64,000 nt of DNA from Actinomyces oris (GTDB taxonomy: Bacteria; Actinomycetota; Actinomycetes; Actinomycetales; Actinomycetaceae): the NCBI RefSeq assembly GCF_001929375.1, contig NZ_MSGO01000005.1, positions 124,001 to 188,000 of the forward strand, read 5' to 3'. Of this stretch, positions 1 through 7,753 are shown piece by piece (positions within the stretch are counted from its first letter, which is position 1; each line of letters starts with the position of its first letter). Below the pieces are notes generated by a model that ran no database searches, was not told the origin of the DNA, and worked only from the letters and a program-made list of their open reading frames with translations. A program made the position numbers and the translations under genes.

Positions 1-1
1 G

Positions 2-61
2 GTCGTCTCCCCCGACTCCGAGACCGACTCCGCCCACAGCACCGAGGGGACCGCCCGATGA
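2..61 (+). CDS. 3' end of an upstream gene, probably treY
   Basis: An open frame enters from the left edge and ends at a TGA that overlaps the next ATG as ATGA. Only the last 19 codons are visible and they carry no diagnostic motif. The call as maltooligosyl trehalose synthase rests only on the usual treY-treZ order (inference). Confidence 0.4.
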   Translation, partial: VVSPDSETDSAHSTEGTAR

Positions 62-1860
62 GCCCGGCGGCCCCCCGGACCTGGAGCTCCCCGGCCCTGC
101 CCGTGGGCCCCCGCGTGCCCGTGTGGGCCCCCGCGGCGAAAAGGGTCGAGCTGCACCTGCCCGGCGATGAGAGGCTGGATGACCGGCTGGTCGACATGGT
201 CCCGGCCCCGGACGGCTGGTGGACCGCTCCCTTCGACCTGGAGCCGGGCACCGACTACGCCTTCCGCGTCGACGGCTCCCCCGACCGCCCAGACCCCCGC
301 AGCGCCCTCCAGCCCCACGGCGTCCACGGCCCCTCACGAACCGTGGACCCGACCGCCTGGCGCTGGACCGACCAGGACTGGACGGGTAAGGACCTGCTCG
401 GCTCGGTCATCTACGAGCTTCACGTGGGCACCTTCACCCCCGAGGGCACCCTGGACGGCGCCATCTCCCGGCTGAGCCACCTCGCTGAGCTGGGCGTCGA
501 CATCGTTGAGCTCATGCCGCTGGCCGCCTTCCCCGGCAGAGCCGGCTGGGGCTACGACGGAGTGGGCCTGTGGGCCGTCCACGAGGCCTACGGGGGCCCC
601 GAGGCCCTCATGCGCTTCGTCGACGCCGCCCACCGCGCAGGCATCGGCGTGTGCCTCGACGTCGTCTACAACCACCTGGGCCCATCGGGCAACTACCTCA
701 GCGTCTTCGGGCCCTACTTCACCCCCGCCCATCACACGCCCTGGGGCGAGGCAGTCAACTACGACCACGACGGCAGCCATCAGGTACGCGCCTTCGTCAT
801 CGACTCGGCCCTGCGCTGGCTGCGCGACTTCCACATCGATGCCCTGCGCCTGGACGCCATCCACGAGATCAAGGACGACGCCGAGGCCGCCGACCCGCCG
901 CAGGCGCACGTCCTGGCCGAGCTCTCCGACGCCGTGGCCTCCCTGTCCGCCGAGCTGGACCGCCCCCTGAGCCTCGTGGCCGAGGCCGACCTCAACGACG
1001 TCGGGGTCATCACCCCCACCGACCAGGAGCCCCCCGCCACGGCACCCAGCCTGGGTATGACCGCCCAATGGGCCGACGACGTCCACCACGCCCTGCACGC
1101 ACGGCTCACCGGGGAGGATCAGGGCTACTACGGAGACTTCGCCGAGCCCGGTGCGTGGACCAAGGCCTACGGCGGCGCCTTCCTTCACAACGGCACCTGG
1201 TCCACCTTCCGGGACCGGGTCTGGGGCGCCCCCGTGCCCGAGGACACCGACCCCAGACGCTTCGTCGTCTTCGGCTCCGACCACGACCAGGTCGGCAACC
1301 GGGCCGTCGGGGACCGGCCCTCGGCCGGCCTCGATGATGCCGCCCTGGCCGCCACTGCAGCCCTGGTGCTCCTGTCCCCCTACACGCCCATGCTCTTCAT
1401 GGGCGAGGAGTGGGGAACCCGCACTCCCTTCCAGTTCTTCACCGACCACGAGGAAGAGGACCTGGCCCGCAGCGTCAGCGAGGGGCGCATACGGGAGTTC
1501 GCCGGCTTCGGCTGGGACGCCGACGAGATCCCCGACCCCCAGGACTCCGGAACTATCGAGGCCTCGCGCCTGGACTGGTCGGAGCTGGAGGAGACCGAGC
1601 ACGCCCGCATGCTGTCCTGGTACCGGTCACTGACCGCCCTGCGTCGCGAGCTGGGATGGTCCCAGCGCACCGCGTGGCCGCAGGTCGATGAGATCGACGA
1701 CGTCGTCACCGTGACCTACGAGGACATCGTCGTCGTCACCAACGTCTCGGGCCGGCAAAGGCCCACTCCCGAACTGAGCGAGGTGATCCTGTCCTGGGAC
1801 CCGGTCGGCTCCGACCCGTCCTGTCTGTCTGCTGGGCAGACGCTCGTCGCCCGACGCTGA
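58..1860 (+). CDS. treZ: Malto-oligosyltrehalose trehalohydrolase
   Basis: A 600-residue GH13 protein of normal TreZ length. The family releases trehalose from the maltooligosyl-trehalose made by TreY, in the cytoplasm. An N-terminal CBM48/E-set-like domain (about residues 1-110, with the VWAPAAKRVEL pattern) is followed by the (beta/alpha)8 barrel. The three GH13 acidic residues are visible: Asp in LRLDAIHE (about 266), Glu in LVAEADLND (about 309) and Asp in SDHDQVGNR (about 410). The start overlaps the upstream stop as ATGA, so it is probably translationally coupled to the preceding gene. Confidence 0.95.
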   Translation: MSPAAPRTWSSPALPVGPRVPVWAPAAKRVELHLPGDERLDDRLVDMVPAPDGWWTAPFDLEPGTDYAFRVDGSPDRPDPRSALQPHGVHGPSRTVDPTAWRWTDQDWTGKDLLGSVIYELHVGTFTPEGTLDGAISRLSHLAELGVDIVELMPLAAFPGRAGWGYDGVGLWAVHEAYGGPEALMRFVDAAHRAGIGVCLDVVYNHLGPSGNYLSVFGPYFTPAHHTPWGEAVNYDHDGSHQVRAFVIDSALRWLRDFHIDALRLDAIHEIKDDAEAADPPQAHVLAELSDAVASLSAELDRPLSLVAEADLNDVGVITPTDQEPPATAPSLGMTAQWADDVHHALHARLTGEDQGYYGDFAEPGAWTKAYGGAFLHNGTWSTFRDRVWGAPVPEDTDPRRFVVFGSDHDQVGNRAVGDRPSAGLDDAALAATAALVLLSPYTPMLFMGEEWGTRTPFQFFTDHEEEDLARSVSEGRIREFAGFGWDADEIPDPQDSGTIEASRLDWSELEETEHARMLSWYRSLTALRRELGWSQRTAWPQVDEIDDVVTVTYEDIVVVTNVSGRQRPTPELSEVILSWDPVGSDPSCLSAGQTLVARR

Positions 1861-2007
1861 CGGGCCCCACCAGGTGGTATCCCGGCCGACCGGATGTCAC
1901 CGCACCGGAGGCGACCATTGCACATCCGCTCAGAAAGGCAGGCACCTTGTTGACACAATGCACCCCTCTGTGCGGCGTGGCTTCATGGGCCCGCTGCGGT
2001 GGCGCAC

Positions 2008-2020
2008 TAGCGTGGCATCC
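2008..2020 (+). promoter_or_regulatory. -10 box for a leaderless DUF3000 transcript
   Basis: TAGCGT at 2008-2013 lies 7 bases before the GTG at 2021, and no Shine-Dalgarno sequence precedes that GTG. This is the spacing expected for a transcript that starts at the start codon. No convincing -35 is seen. Confidence 0.4.
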
Positions 2021-2617
2021 GTGACTGTCAACGGTAGGCCGCGTCAGAACGAGGCAGGTGGCATCCCCGAACGATTCGAGGAAGCGCTCCTGTCCCTTCG
2101 TGACGCGCCCCGCCCCCGAGGGCTCCTCATGGAGGAGGTGCCCGCCCCCAAGAAGCTGGCCCCCTACTCCGCCGCCCTGAGCGCCGAGACCATTGAGACA
2201 GTCGGCACCACCCCCGTGGCCACCGGACGCTTCGTCGTCCTCCACGCCCCCGACGGCCAGGAGGCCTGGAACGGAGACTTCCGCATCGTGGTCCAGGTGC
2301 GCGCCCGCATCGACGACGAGATCGGCATGGACCCCGTCTTCGAGTCCGCGGCCTGGAGCTGGCTCACCGACGGCCTGGAGGACTCCCGCGCCGGGTACCA
2401 CGCGCTGGTCGGAACCGTCACCAGGGTCCTGTCCGAGACCTTCGGCGGACTCACCCTCACCGACTCCTGCGCACACGCCGAAATCCGGGCGTCCTGGTCC
2501 CCCACGACCCCTCAGCTCGGCCCCCACCTCACCGCCTGGCACGAGCTGCTGCTGGTCGCCTCCGGCCATGAACCAGCCGCAGTCCACCCCCTCACCCTCG
2601 CCGGAGCCGGAAGGTGA
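2021..2617 (+). CDS. DUF3000 family protein
   Basis: A 198-residue cytoplasmic protein of unknown function resembling the actinobacterial DUF3000 family (for example RFVVLHAPDGQEAWNGDFR and the AWSWLTDGL segment). It usually sits just upstream of an RNase D-like gene, as here. The GTG start at 2021 is preferred over an in-frame start at 1874, because the extra 49 residues are low in conserved character and the -10-like TAGCGT lies 7 bases upstream. The stop overlaps the next gene's GTG as GTGA, so the pair is probably co-translated. Function unknown. Confidence 0.75.
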   Translation: MTVNGRPRQNEAGGIPERFEEALLSLRDAPRPRGLLMEEVPAPKKLAPYSAALSAETIETVGTTPVATGRFVVLHAPDGQEAWNGDFRIVVQVRARIDDEIGMDPVFESAAWSWLTDGLEDSRAGYHALVGTVTRVLSETFGGLTLTDSCAHAEIRASWSPTTPQLGPHLTAWHELLLVASGHEPAAVHPLTLAGAGR

Positions 2618-3936
2618 CGCCCCGTCGCACCGGCGTGCCCCGCCCAACCGCTTCCTCAGCCGTGCCCCGCCCAGCCGCCCTCCCCGGGACGACGGACCAT
2701 CCCATCAACCCGCACGACATCGTCGACTACCCCCACCCAAAGGACGGTCTCCCCGAGATCACCGCGACCCCCACCCAGCTGAGCCGAGCCGCTCAGCTCC
2801 TCGCGGGCGGCCAGGGCCCCGTCGCCGTTGACGCCGAACGAGCCTCCGGCTTCCGCTACGGGCAGGACGCCTACCTCATCCAGCTGCGCCGAGACGGCGC
2901 CGGCACCCTGCTCATCGACCCGGTCACCACCGGCCCCCTGACCGAGCTGGCCACAGCCCTCGACGGACCCGAGTGGATCCTCCACGCCGCCGACCAGGAC
3001 ATCCCCTGCCTGACCGAGCTCGGCCTGAGAGCCGCCTCCCTGTTCGACACCGTGCTGGCAGCCCGCCTCCTGGGCCGCCAGCACGTCGGGCTGGGCGCCG
3101 TCATCGCGGAGACCCTGGGACTGCGCCTGGCCAAGGACCACGCGGCAGCGGACTGGTCCACCAGGCCCCTGCCCACCTCCTGGCTCATATACGCCGCCCT
3201 CGACGTCGAGCTGCTCATCGACCTGCGCGGCGCCCTGGCCACCGAGCTCGAGGCAGCCGGCAAGGACCAGTGGGCCGCCCAGGAGTTCGAGCACGTGCGC
3301 ACCAAACCGGCCAGACCGGCCAAGGTCGACCCGTGGCGCAAGACCCCACGAGCAGGAAGCGCCGTGCGCTCCCCCCGCTCACTGGCCATCCTGCGCGAGC
3401 TGTGGAACTCGCGCGAGCAGCTGGCCGCGGAGCTCGACCGTACCCCCTCCAAGGTCCTGTCCCACCAGGCACTCGTCGCCGCCGCCGTCGCCCGGCCCCG
3501 CTCACGACGCAAGATGAGCGCCCTCAAGGAGTTCTCCTCCCGCCAGGCCCGCCAGAACCAGGAACGCTGGTGGAGAGCCATCGAACACGCCCTGGAGCTG
3601 CCCGACGACGAGCTTCCCCCCACCCGGGCGCCACTGGCGCCCGGCGAGCTCCCCCACCCGCGCACGTGGCAGCGCCACCACGCCGCGGCCGCCGAGATGC
3701 TCACCAACGTACGCGGGGCCGTCAGGCAGCACGCCGAGGAGATCCGCGTGCCCCAGGAGCTCCTTCTGAGCCCCGAGTGCCAACGTCATCTGGCCTGGGA
3801 CCTCGGCGAGGAGATCGAGGCCGGACGGACCAGCAGGATCACTGCTCAGGAGATCGGTGAGCGCCTGGCCGCCATGGGGGCCAGGCCCTGGCAGATCGAG
3901 CAGGCCGCCCCCGCCCTTGCCACAGCCCTGAGCTGA
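2614..3936 (+). CDS. RNase D-like 3'-5' exonuclease with HRDC domain
   Basis: 440 residues. The N-terminal DEDDy exonuclease domain shows D73 and E75 in VAVDAERASG, D127/D129 in HAADQDIPCL, and Y193/D197 in YAALD, so the metal-binding set looks complete. A helical HRDC-like region follows (about 245-330) and then an actinobacterial C-terminal extension. The family trims RNA 3' ends, in tRNA maturation or decay. The GTG start overlaps the DUF3000 stop by four bases. The first 30 or so residues are proline-rich and weakly supported as coding. Confidence 0.88.
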   Translation: MTPRRTGVPRPTASSAVPRPAALPGTTDHPINPHDIVDYPHPKDGLPEITATPTQLSRAAQLLAGGQGPVAVDAERASGFRYGQDAYLIQLRRDGAGTLLIDPVTTGPLTELATALDGPEWILHAADQDIPCLTELGLRAASLFDTVLAARLLGRQHVGLGAVIAETLGLRLAKDHAAADWSTRPLPTSWLIYAALDVELLIDLRGALATELEAAGKDQWAAQEFEHVRTKPARPAKVDPWRKTPRAGSAVRSPRSLAILRELWNSREQLAAELDRTPSKVLSHQALVAAAVARPRSRRKMSALKEFSSRQARQNQERWWRAIEHALELPDDELPPTRAPLAPGELPHPRTWQRHHAAAAEMLTNVRGAVRQHAEEIRVPQELLLSPECQRHLAWDLGEEIEAGRTSRITAQEIGERLAAMGARPWQIEQAAPALATALS

Positions 3937-3960
3937 ACGACCACGAAGCGCATACGGCAG

Positions 3961-3990
3961 TGCGCCGCCCACCGTGAGGTGGACGGCGCA
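3961..3990. terminator. Hairpin between convergent genes
   Basis: TGCGCCGCCCACC (3961-3973) pairs with GGTGGACGGCGCA (3978-3990) with one mismatch around a GTGA loop. It lies between the convergent exonuclease and pflA genes and could end both transcripts. There is no U-tract, so its efficiency is uncertain. Confidence 0.55.
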
Positions 3991-4044
3991 CGACGGGAGT
4001 CTCGCCACGAGCTCGGCTCGACAGAGCAGTGGCCTCCGCGGGCC

Positions 4045-4920
4045 TCAGTGAACCTCGAAGCCGTAGGAGCGGAAGATCGCGCGAGTGGACTCCACCAGCT
4101 CCGGCTCAGGAGGCCTGGTGTCGCGCAGCTGGTACGTCAGTCCCAGAGCGTCCCACTTGTCGGCGCCCATCTGGTGGAAGGGCAGCACCTCGACACGGCT
4201 GACCGAGCCCCAGCGCTCGATTATCCGGGCGACATTGTGGACGTTCTCAGGGTCGTCCGTCAGGTCTGGAACCAGCACGAACCGGGCCCAGATCTCGATC
4301 CCCTTGGCCGCCAGACGGTCACCGAAGGTAATGGTCGGGGCCAGGGACCGCCCCGTCACCTTCTTGTAGGTCTCCTCGTCGCCGCTCTTGACGTCGAGCA
4401 GGACCAGGTCGATGTCATCGAGCATCTCATCGCTGGCATTGGCCCCCAGGAACCCTGAGGTGTCGATGCAGGTGTGGATACCCATCTTCTTGGCGCCGGC
4501 CAGGAGCTTGCCCGCGAAGGCCGGCTGCATGAGGACCTCACCGCCCGACAGCGTGATCCCGCCCTTGGACGCGCGGAACACCCCCCGGTAGCGGCGCATG
4601 CGGCGGAGAAGCTCCGATGCCTCCACCGGCTCCCCGTCCTTCATGAGGAAGGTGTCGGGATTGTGGCAGTACTGGCACCGCAGGGGACATCCGTTGAGGA
4701 AGACCGTCATCCGGGTACCGGGACCGTCCACCGCGGTCACGAGCTCCCAGGAGTGGATCGAGCCCAGCTCACCATCGCGCATCCGGGCCAGGCGCTCCGA
4801 GCGCTGAAGGTCCGTCAGCTCCTCGAGCCCGCCGATACCCGCCCCGCGCAAGCGGGCGGCCGGGGCCAGGAAGTCCTGGTCCCGACCGCCGTCGCGCACG
4901 GTCGTCGTGGTCTGCGTCAT
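4045..4920 (-). CDS. pflA: Pyruvate formate-lyase activating enzyme (radical SAM)
   Basis: 291 residues. The radical SAM cluster motif is CPLRCQYC (C78, C82, C85; CX3CX2C), followed by HNPDTF as in PflA, then GGITLSGGE. PflA uses S-adenosylmethionine and a [4Fe-4S] cluster to place a glycyl radical on its partner. Here the substrate glycine is not in PflB but in the separate 81-residue protein encoded 23 bp upstream, so the pair should be a natural enzyme-substrate couple. A roughly 40-residue N-terminal extension precedes the core. Last gene of the pflB-glycyl protein-pflA cluster. Confidence 0.95.
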   Translation of the reverse strand: MTQTTTTVRDGGRDQDFLAPAARLRGAGIGGLEELTDLQRSERLARMRDGELGSIHSWELVTAVDGPGTRMTVFLNGCPLRCQYCHNPDTFLMKDGEPVEASELLRRMRRYRGVFRASKGGITLSGGEVLMQPAFAGKLLAGAKKMGIHTCIDTSGFLGANASDEMLDDIDLVLLDVKSGDEETYKKVTGRSLAPTITFGDRLAAKGIEIWARFVLVPDLTDDPENVHNVARIIERWGSVSRVEVLPFHQMGADKWDALGLTYQLRDTRPPEPELVESTRAIFRSYGFEVH

Positions 4921-4943
4921 GACCGCTCGCCGTGCTCCAGGGC

Positions 4944-5189
4944 TCAGGCCTGGGCGTGGAAGGTGCGGTGGAGAACGTCAAGCTGCTGCTCGCGAGTCAG
5001 CTTGACGAAGTTGACGGCGTAGCCGGAGACACGAACAGTGAGGTTCGGGTAGTTCTCCGGGTGCTCCATCGCGTCCTCGAGGGTGTTGCGGTCCAGGACG
5101 TTGATGTTGGCGTGGTACAGGCCCTTGACGCCGCCGTTGTCCTGACGCTGCGCCTTCATGGAGGCGAGGCGCTCTTCGTACGTGGCCAT
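4944..5189 (-). CDS. Stand-alone glycyl radical subunit (GrcA-like)
   Basis: An 81-residue protein matching the extreme C-terminus of full-length pyruvate formate-lyases: [20 protein letters not shown], then [11 protein letters not shown] with the radical glycine at G56, then [15 protein letters not shown]. Its first 20 residues ([20 protein letters not shown]) are unique and it has its own ribosome site (AGAAAGGGG). In Escherichia coli a similar protein (GrcA/YfiD) rescues damaged PflB. Here PflB itself lacks this segment, so the small protein probably supplies the only glycyl radical. Confidence 0.92.
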   Translation of the reverse strand: MATYEERLASMKAQRQDNGGVKGLYHANINVLDRNTLEDAMEHPENYPNLTVRVSGYAVNFVKLTREQQLDVLHRTFHAQA

Positions 5190-5264
5190 GGTGGCCCCTT
5201 TCTGAGGTGATGTTACCGATGTGTGAGAAATTGCTGCGGTGCGATCGGCCGGTGAGCGACTCGA

Positions 5265-7379
5265 TCAGATCTCGGCGCAGTCGTCGGGGACGAAGCCGGC
5301 GTCGAGAATGCCCACGAGGTTGGCGACGCGCTCGTCGAGAGTGCGGCCCAGTCCCTGCGGGGTGATCGTGTTGGTCAGCGAGATGCCGTCGAGGGCGTCG
5401 TTGTAGTCGAGCTTGCCGACGCTGAGCATCGAGGCGACCATGCCGTGGGTGTCCATCCCGTTCTCCGGGTTGGCTCCGGGCGAGAAGGGGGTGCCCTTCC
5501 GGTGCCCCGAGGGGAAGGAGCCGGTCGCCTTGCCGTAGACCACGTTGGAGGTGATCGTCAGCACCGACTGCGTCGGGATGGCGTCCCGGTAGAAGGGCTG
5601 GGCCTTGATCTTCGACATGATCGTGTGGACCACCGTGGCCGCGATGTCGTCAGCGCGGTCGTCGTCGTTGCCGTAGATCGGGAAGTCGCCCTCGGTGACG
5701 TAGTCGATCACCAGGCCGGTCTCGTCGCGAACCGGGGTGACCTTGGCGTACTTGATGGCGCTCAGGGAGTCGGCCACGATCGACAGACCGGCGATGCCGC
5801 AGCCCATGGTGCGCACGATCTCGGAGTCGTGCAGCGCCATCTCGATGGACTCGTAGGCATAGCGGTCGTGGCAGTAGTGGATGATGTTGAGGGCCTCGAC
5901 GTAGGTGGCCACCACCCAGTCGAGCATCTTCTCGTACTTGTCCCAGACCTCGTCGAAGTCGAGGGGGCCGTCGCCCTCGATGCCGGGCAGACCGGTGACG
6001 ACCTGCTTACCGGTCATCTCGTCGCGGCCGCCGTTGATGGCGTAGAGCAGGGCCTTGGCGGAGTTGACGCGGGCGCCGAAGAACTGCATCTGCTTGCCCA
6101 CGCGCATCGGGGACACGCAGCAGGCGATCGCGGCGTCGTCGCCCCAGTGCTCACGGATCTGCTCGTCGGCCTCGTACTGGATGGAGGAGGTCGTGATCGA
6201 GATGAGGGCGCAGAAGTCCTTGTAGCCCTGCGGCAGGTTCTCGTCCCAGAAGATCGTGATGTTCGGCTCCGGGGCCGGACCGAGGTTGCGCAGGGTCTGC
6301 AGCAGACGGAAGGAGGTCTTGGTGACCAGGGCACGACCGTCCTCGCCGAAGCCGGCGTCCGACCAGGTGGCCCAGTAGGGGTCGCCGGAGAAGATCTGGT
6401 CGTAGTCGATGGTGCGCAGGAAACGGGTGATGCGCAGCTTCATGACGATGTTGTCGATGAGCTCCTGGGCGCGGGTCTCGTCGATGACCCCGTTGCGCAG
6501 GTCGCGCTCGAAGTAGATGTCCAGGAAGCCGGAGAGGCGGCCGATGCTCATGGCGGCGCCGTCCTGGGACTTCACGGAGGCCAGGTAGGCGAAGTAGGTC
6601 CACTGGACCGCCTCGTGGGCGTTCTTGGCCGGGCCGGAGATGTCGTAGCCGTAGGAGGCGGCCATGACCTTGAGCTTCTTGAGCGCCTTGATCTGCTCGG
6701 AGTGCTCCTCGCGGTAGCGGGCCCAGTGCTCGGAGAAGGGCTCGTCGGCCACGGCGTCCTTGGCCTTCTGCTTCTCCTCGATGAGGAAGTCGACGCCGTA
6801 GAGCGCCACACGGCGGTAGTCACCGATGATGCGGCCACGGCCGTAGGCGTCGGGCAGGCCGGTGATGATGTGGCTCGAGCGCGCCGCGCGGATGCGCGGG
6901 GTGTAGATGTCGAAGACCGCGTCGTTGTGGGTCTTCCGGTAGCGGGTGAAGATCTTCTTGACCTCGGGGTCGACCTCCTTGCCCGCCTCCTTGATGGCGG
7001 TCTCCACCATGCGCCAGCCACCGTTGGGCATCATGGCGCGGCGCAGCGGGGAGTCCGTCTGCAGACCAACGACGACGTCGTCGTCCTCGCTGATGTAACC
7101 AGCAGGGAACGCGTCGATGTCGGCGGGGGTGTGGGTATCGACGTCGAGGATGCGGACCTTGCGCTCCTCGGAGAGGTAGTTCTTCTCCAGGGTGTCCCAC
7201 AGGCGCAGGGTCTTGTCGGTGGCACCGGCGAGGAACGAGGCGTCACCGTCGTAGGGGGTGTAGTTGCGCTGGATGAAGTCGCGGACGTCAATGTCCTCGG
7301 TCCACGGTCCGGTGACGAAGCCCTCCCAGGCGTCATTGCCGCTCGCCGTGGTGGCAGATGTTGTGACCTCAGTGGTCAT
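5265..7379 (-). CDS. pflB: Formate C-acetyltransferase core lacking the glycyl radical domain
   Basis: 704 residues. Converts pyruvate and CoA to acetyl-CoA and formate in anaerobic metabolism. The active-site cysteine pair is intact (C420-C421 in IACCVSPMRVGKQMQFFG). The protein ends right after NLVGILDAGFVPDDCAEI, where full-length homologues continue for about 70 residues to the RVSGYA radical loop. That part is encoded by the next gene, 75 bp downstream. The ATG at 7379 is chosen because GAGGAGG lies 6 bases upstream; longer frames up to 7451 lack support. First gene of the pfl cluster. Confidence 0.93.
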   Translation of the reverse strand: MTTEVTTSATTASGNDAWEGFVTGPWTEDIDVRDFIQRNYTPYDGDASFLAGATDKTLRLWDTLEKNYLSEERKVRILDVDTHTPADIDAFPAGYISEDDDVVVGLQTDSPLRRAMMPNGGWRMVETAIKEAGKEVDPEVKKIFTRYRKTHNDAVFDIYTPRIRAARSSHIITGLPDAYGRGRIIGDYRRVALYGVDFLIEEKQKAKDAVADEPFSEHWARYREEHSEQIKALKKLKVMAASYGYDISGPAKNAHEAVQWTYFAYLASVKSQDGAAMSIGRLSGFLDIYFERDLRNGVIDETRAQELIDNIVMKLRITRFLRTIDYDQIFSGDPYWATWSDAGFGEDGRALVTKTSFRLLQTLRNLGPAPEPNITIFWDENLPQGYKDFCALISITTSSIQYEADEQIREHWGDDAAIACCVSPMRVGKQMQFFGARVNSAKALLYAINGGRDEMTGKQVVTGLPGIEGDGPLDFDEVWDKYEKMLDWVVATYVEALNIIHYCHDRYAYESIEMALHDSEIVRTMGCGIAGLSIVADSLSAIKYAKVTPVRDETGLVIDYVTEGDFPIYGNDDDRADDIAATVVHTIMSKIKAQPFYRDAIPTQSVLTITSNVVYGKATGSFPSGHRKGTPFSPGANPENGMDTHGMVASMLSVGKLDYNDALDGISLTNTITPQGLGRTLDERVANLVGILDAGFVPDDCAEI

Positions 7380-7753
7380 CCGTGCCCTCCTCATGTGGGT
7401 GACCGGAGAGCCACCCGGTTGTGATCGCCCTTGTGAGGCGAGGCGGCACATCGGCGCGCCGTCGGTCTCAGACTAGGACTCATAGGTTGCCTTGTGGGCC
7501 ACTGGTCCCAAGAAGAGTCGGTTAGATGACTCACAGGCCGATCAACACCATCGCAATCCAGGACATAAGTCCTCATATCGACCCCCTGGAAGGAAGGGCA
7601 TCCCCAGCCGACAACCCCGTCCGGCCTTCGGCAACGGAGACGATTGGAGCCACGTTCTGCGCACGTCGTCCGACCGGGACGATTAGGACAGGTGTCCCAG
7701 CGGCACCTGGCCCACCGACCGGGAACCGGGGCCGAGACGCCGCCTCCGCTGCC
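7380..7753 (-). promoter_or_regulatory. pflB upstream region with palindromes
   Basis: 374 bp without a gene, holding the pflB promoter. Visible structure: AGGAC-N4-GTCCT (7560-7573), GAGTC-N8-GACTC (7515-7532) and a TTGTGA direct repeat at 7419 and 7431, 12 bases apart. None matches a complete CRP, FNR or Rex consensus, so no regulator is named. The remainder looks featureless. Confidence 0.3.

Noticed and set aside
334-1602. Long minus-strand frame opposite treZ
   Set aside because: Antisense shadow in GC-rich DNA; low-complexity Gly/Val protein with no start signal, while treZ has catalytic motifs.
5445-7424. 659-codon plus-strand frame opposite pflB
   Set aside because: Antisense of pflB; repetitive Val/Gly/Asp composition and no ribosome site.
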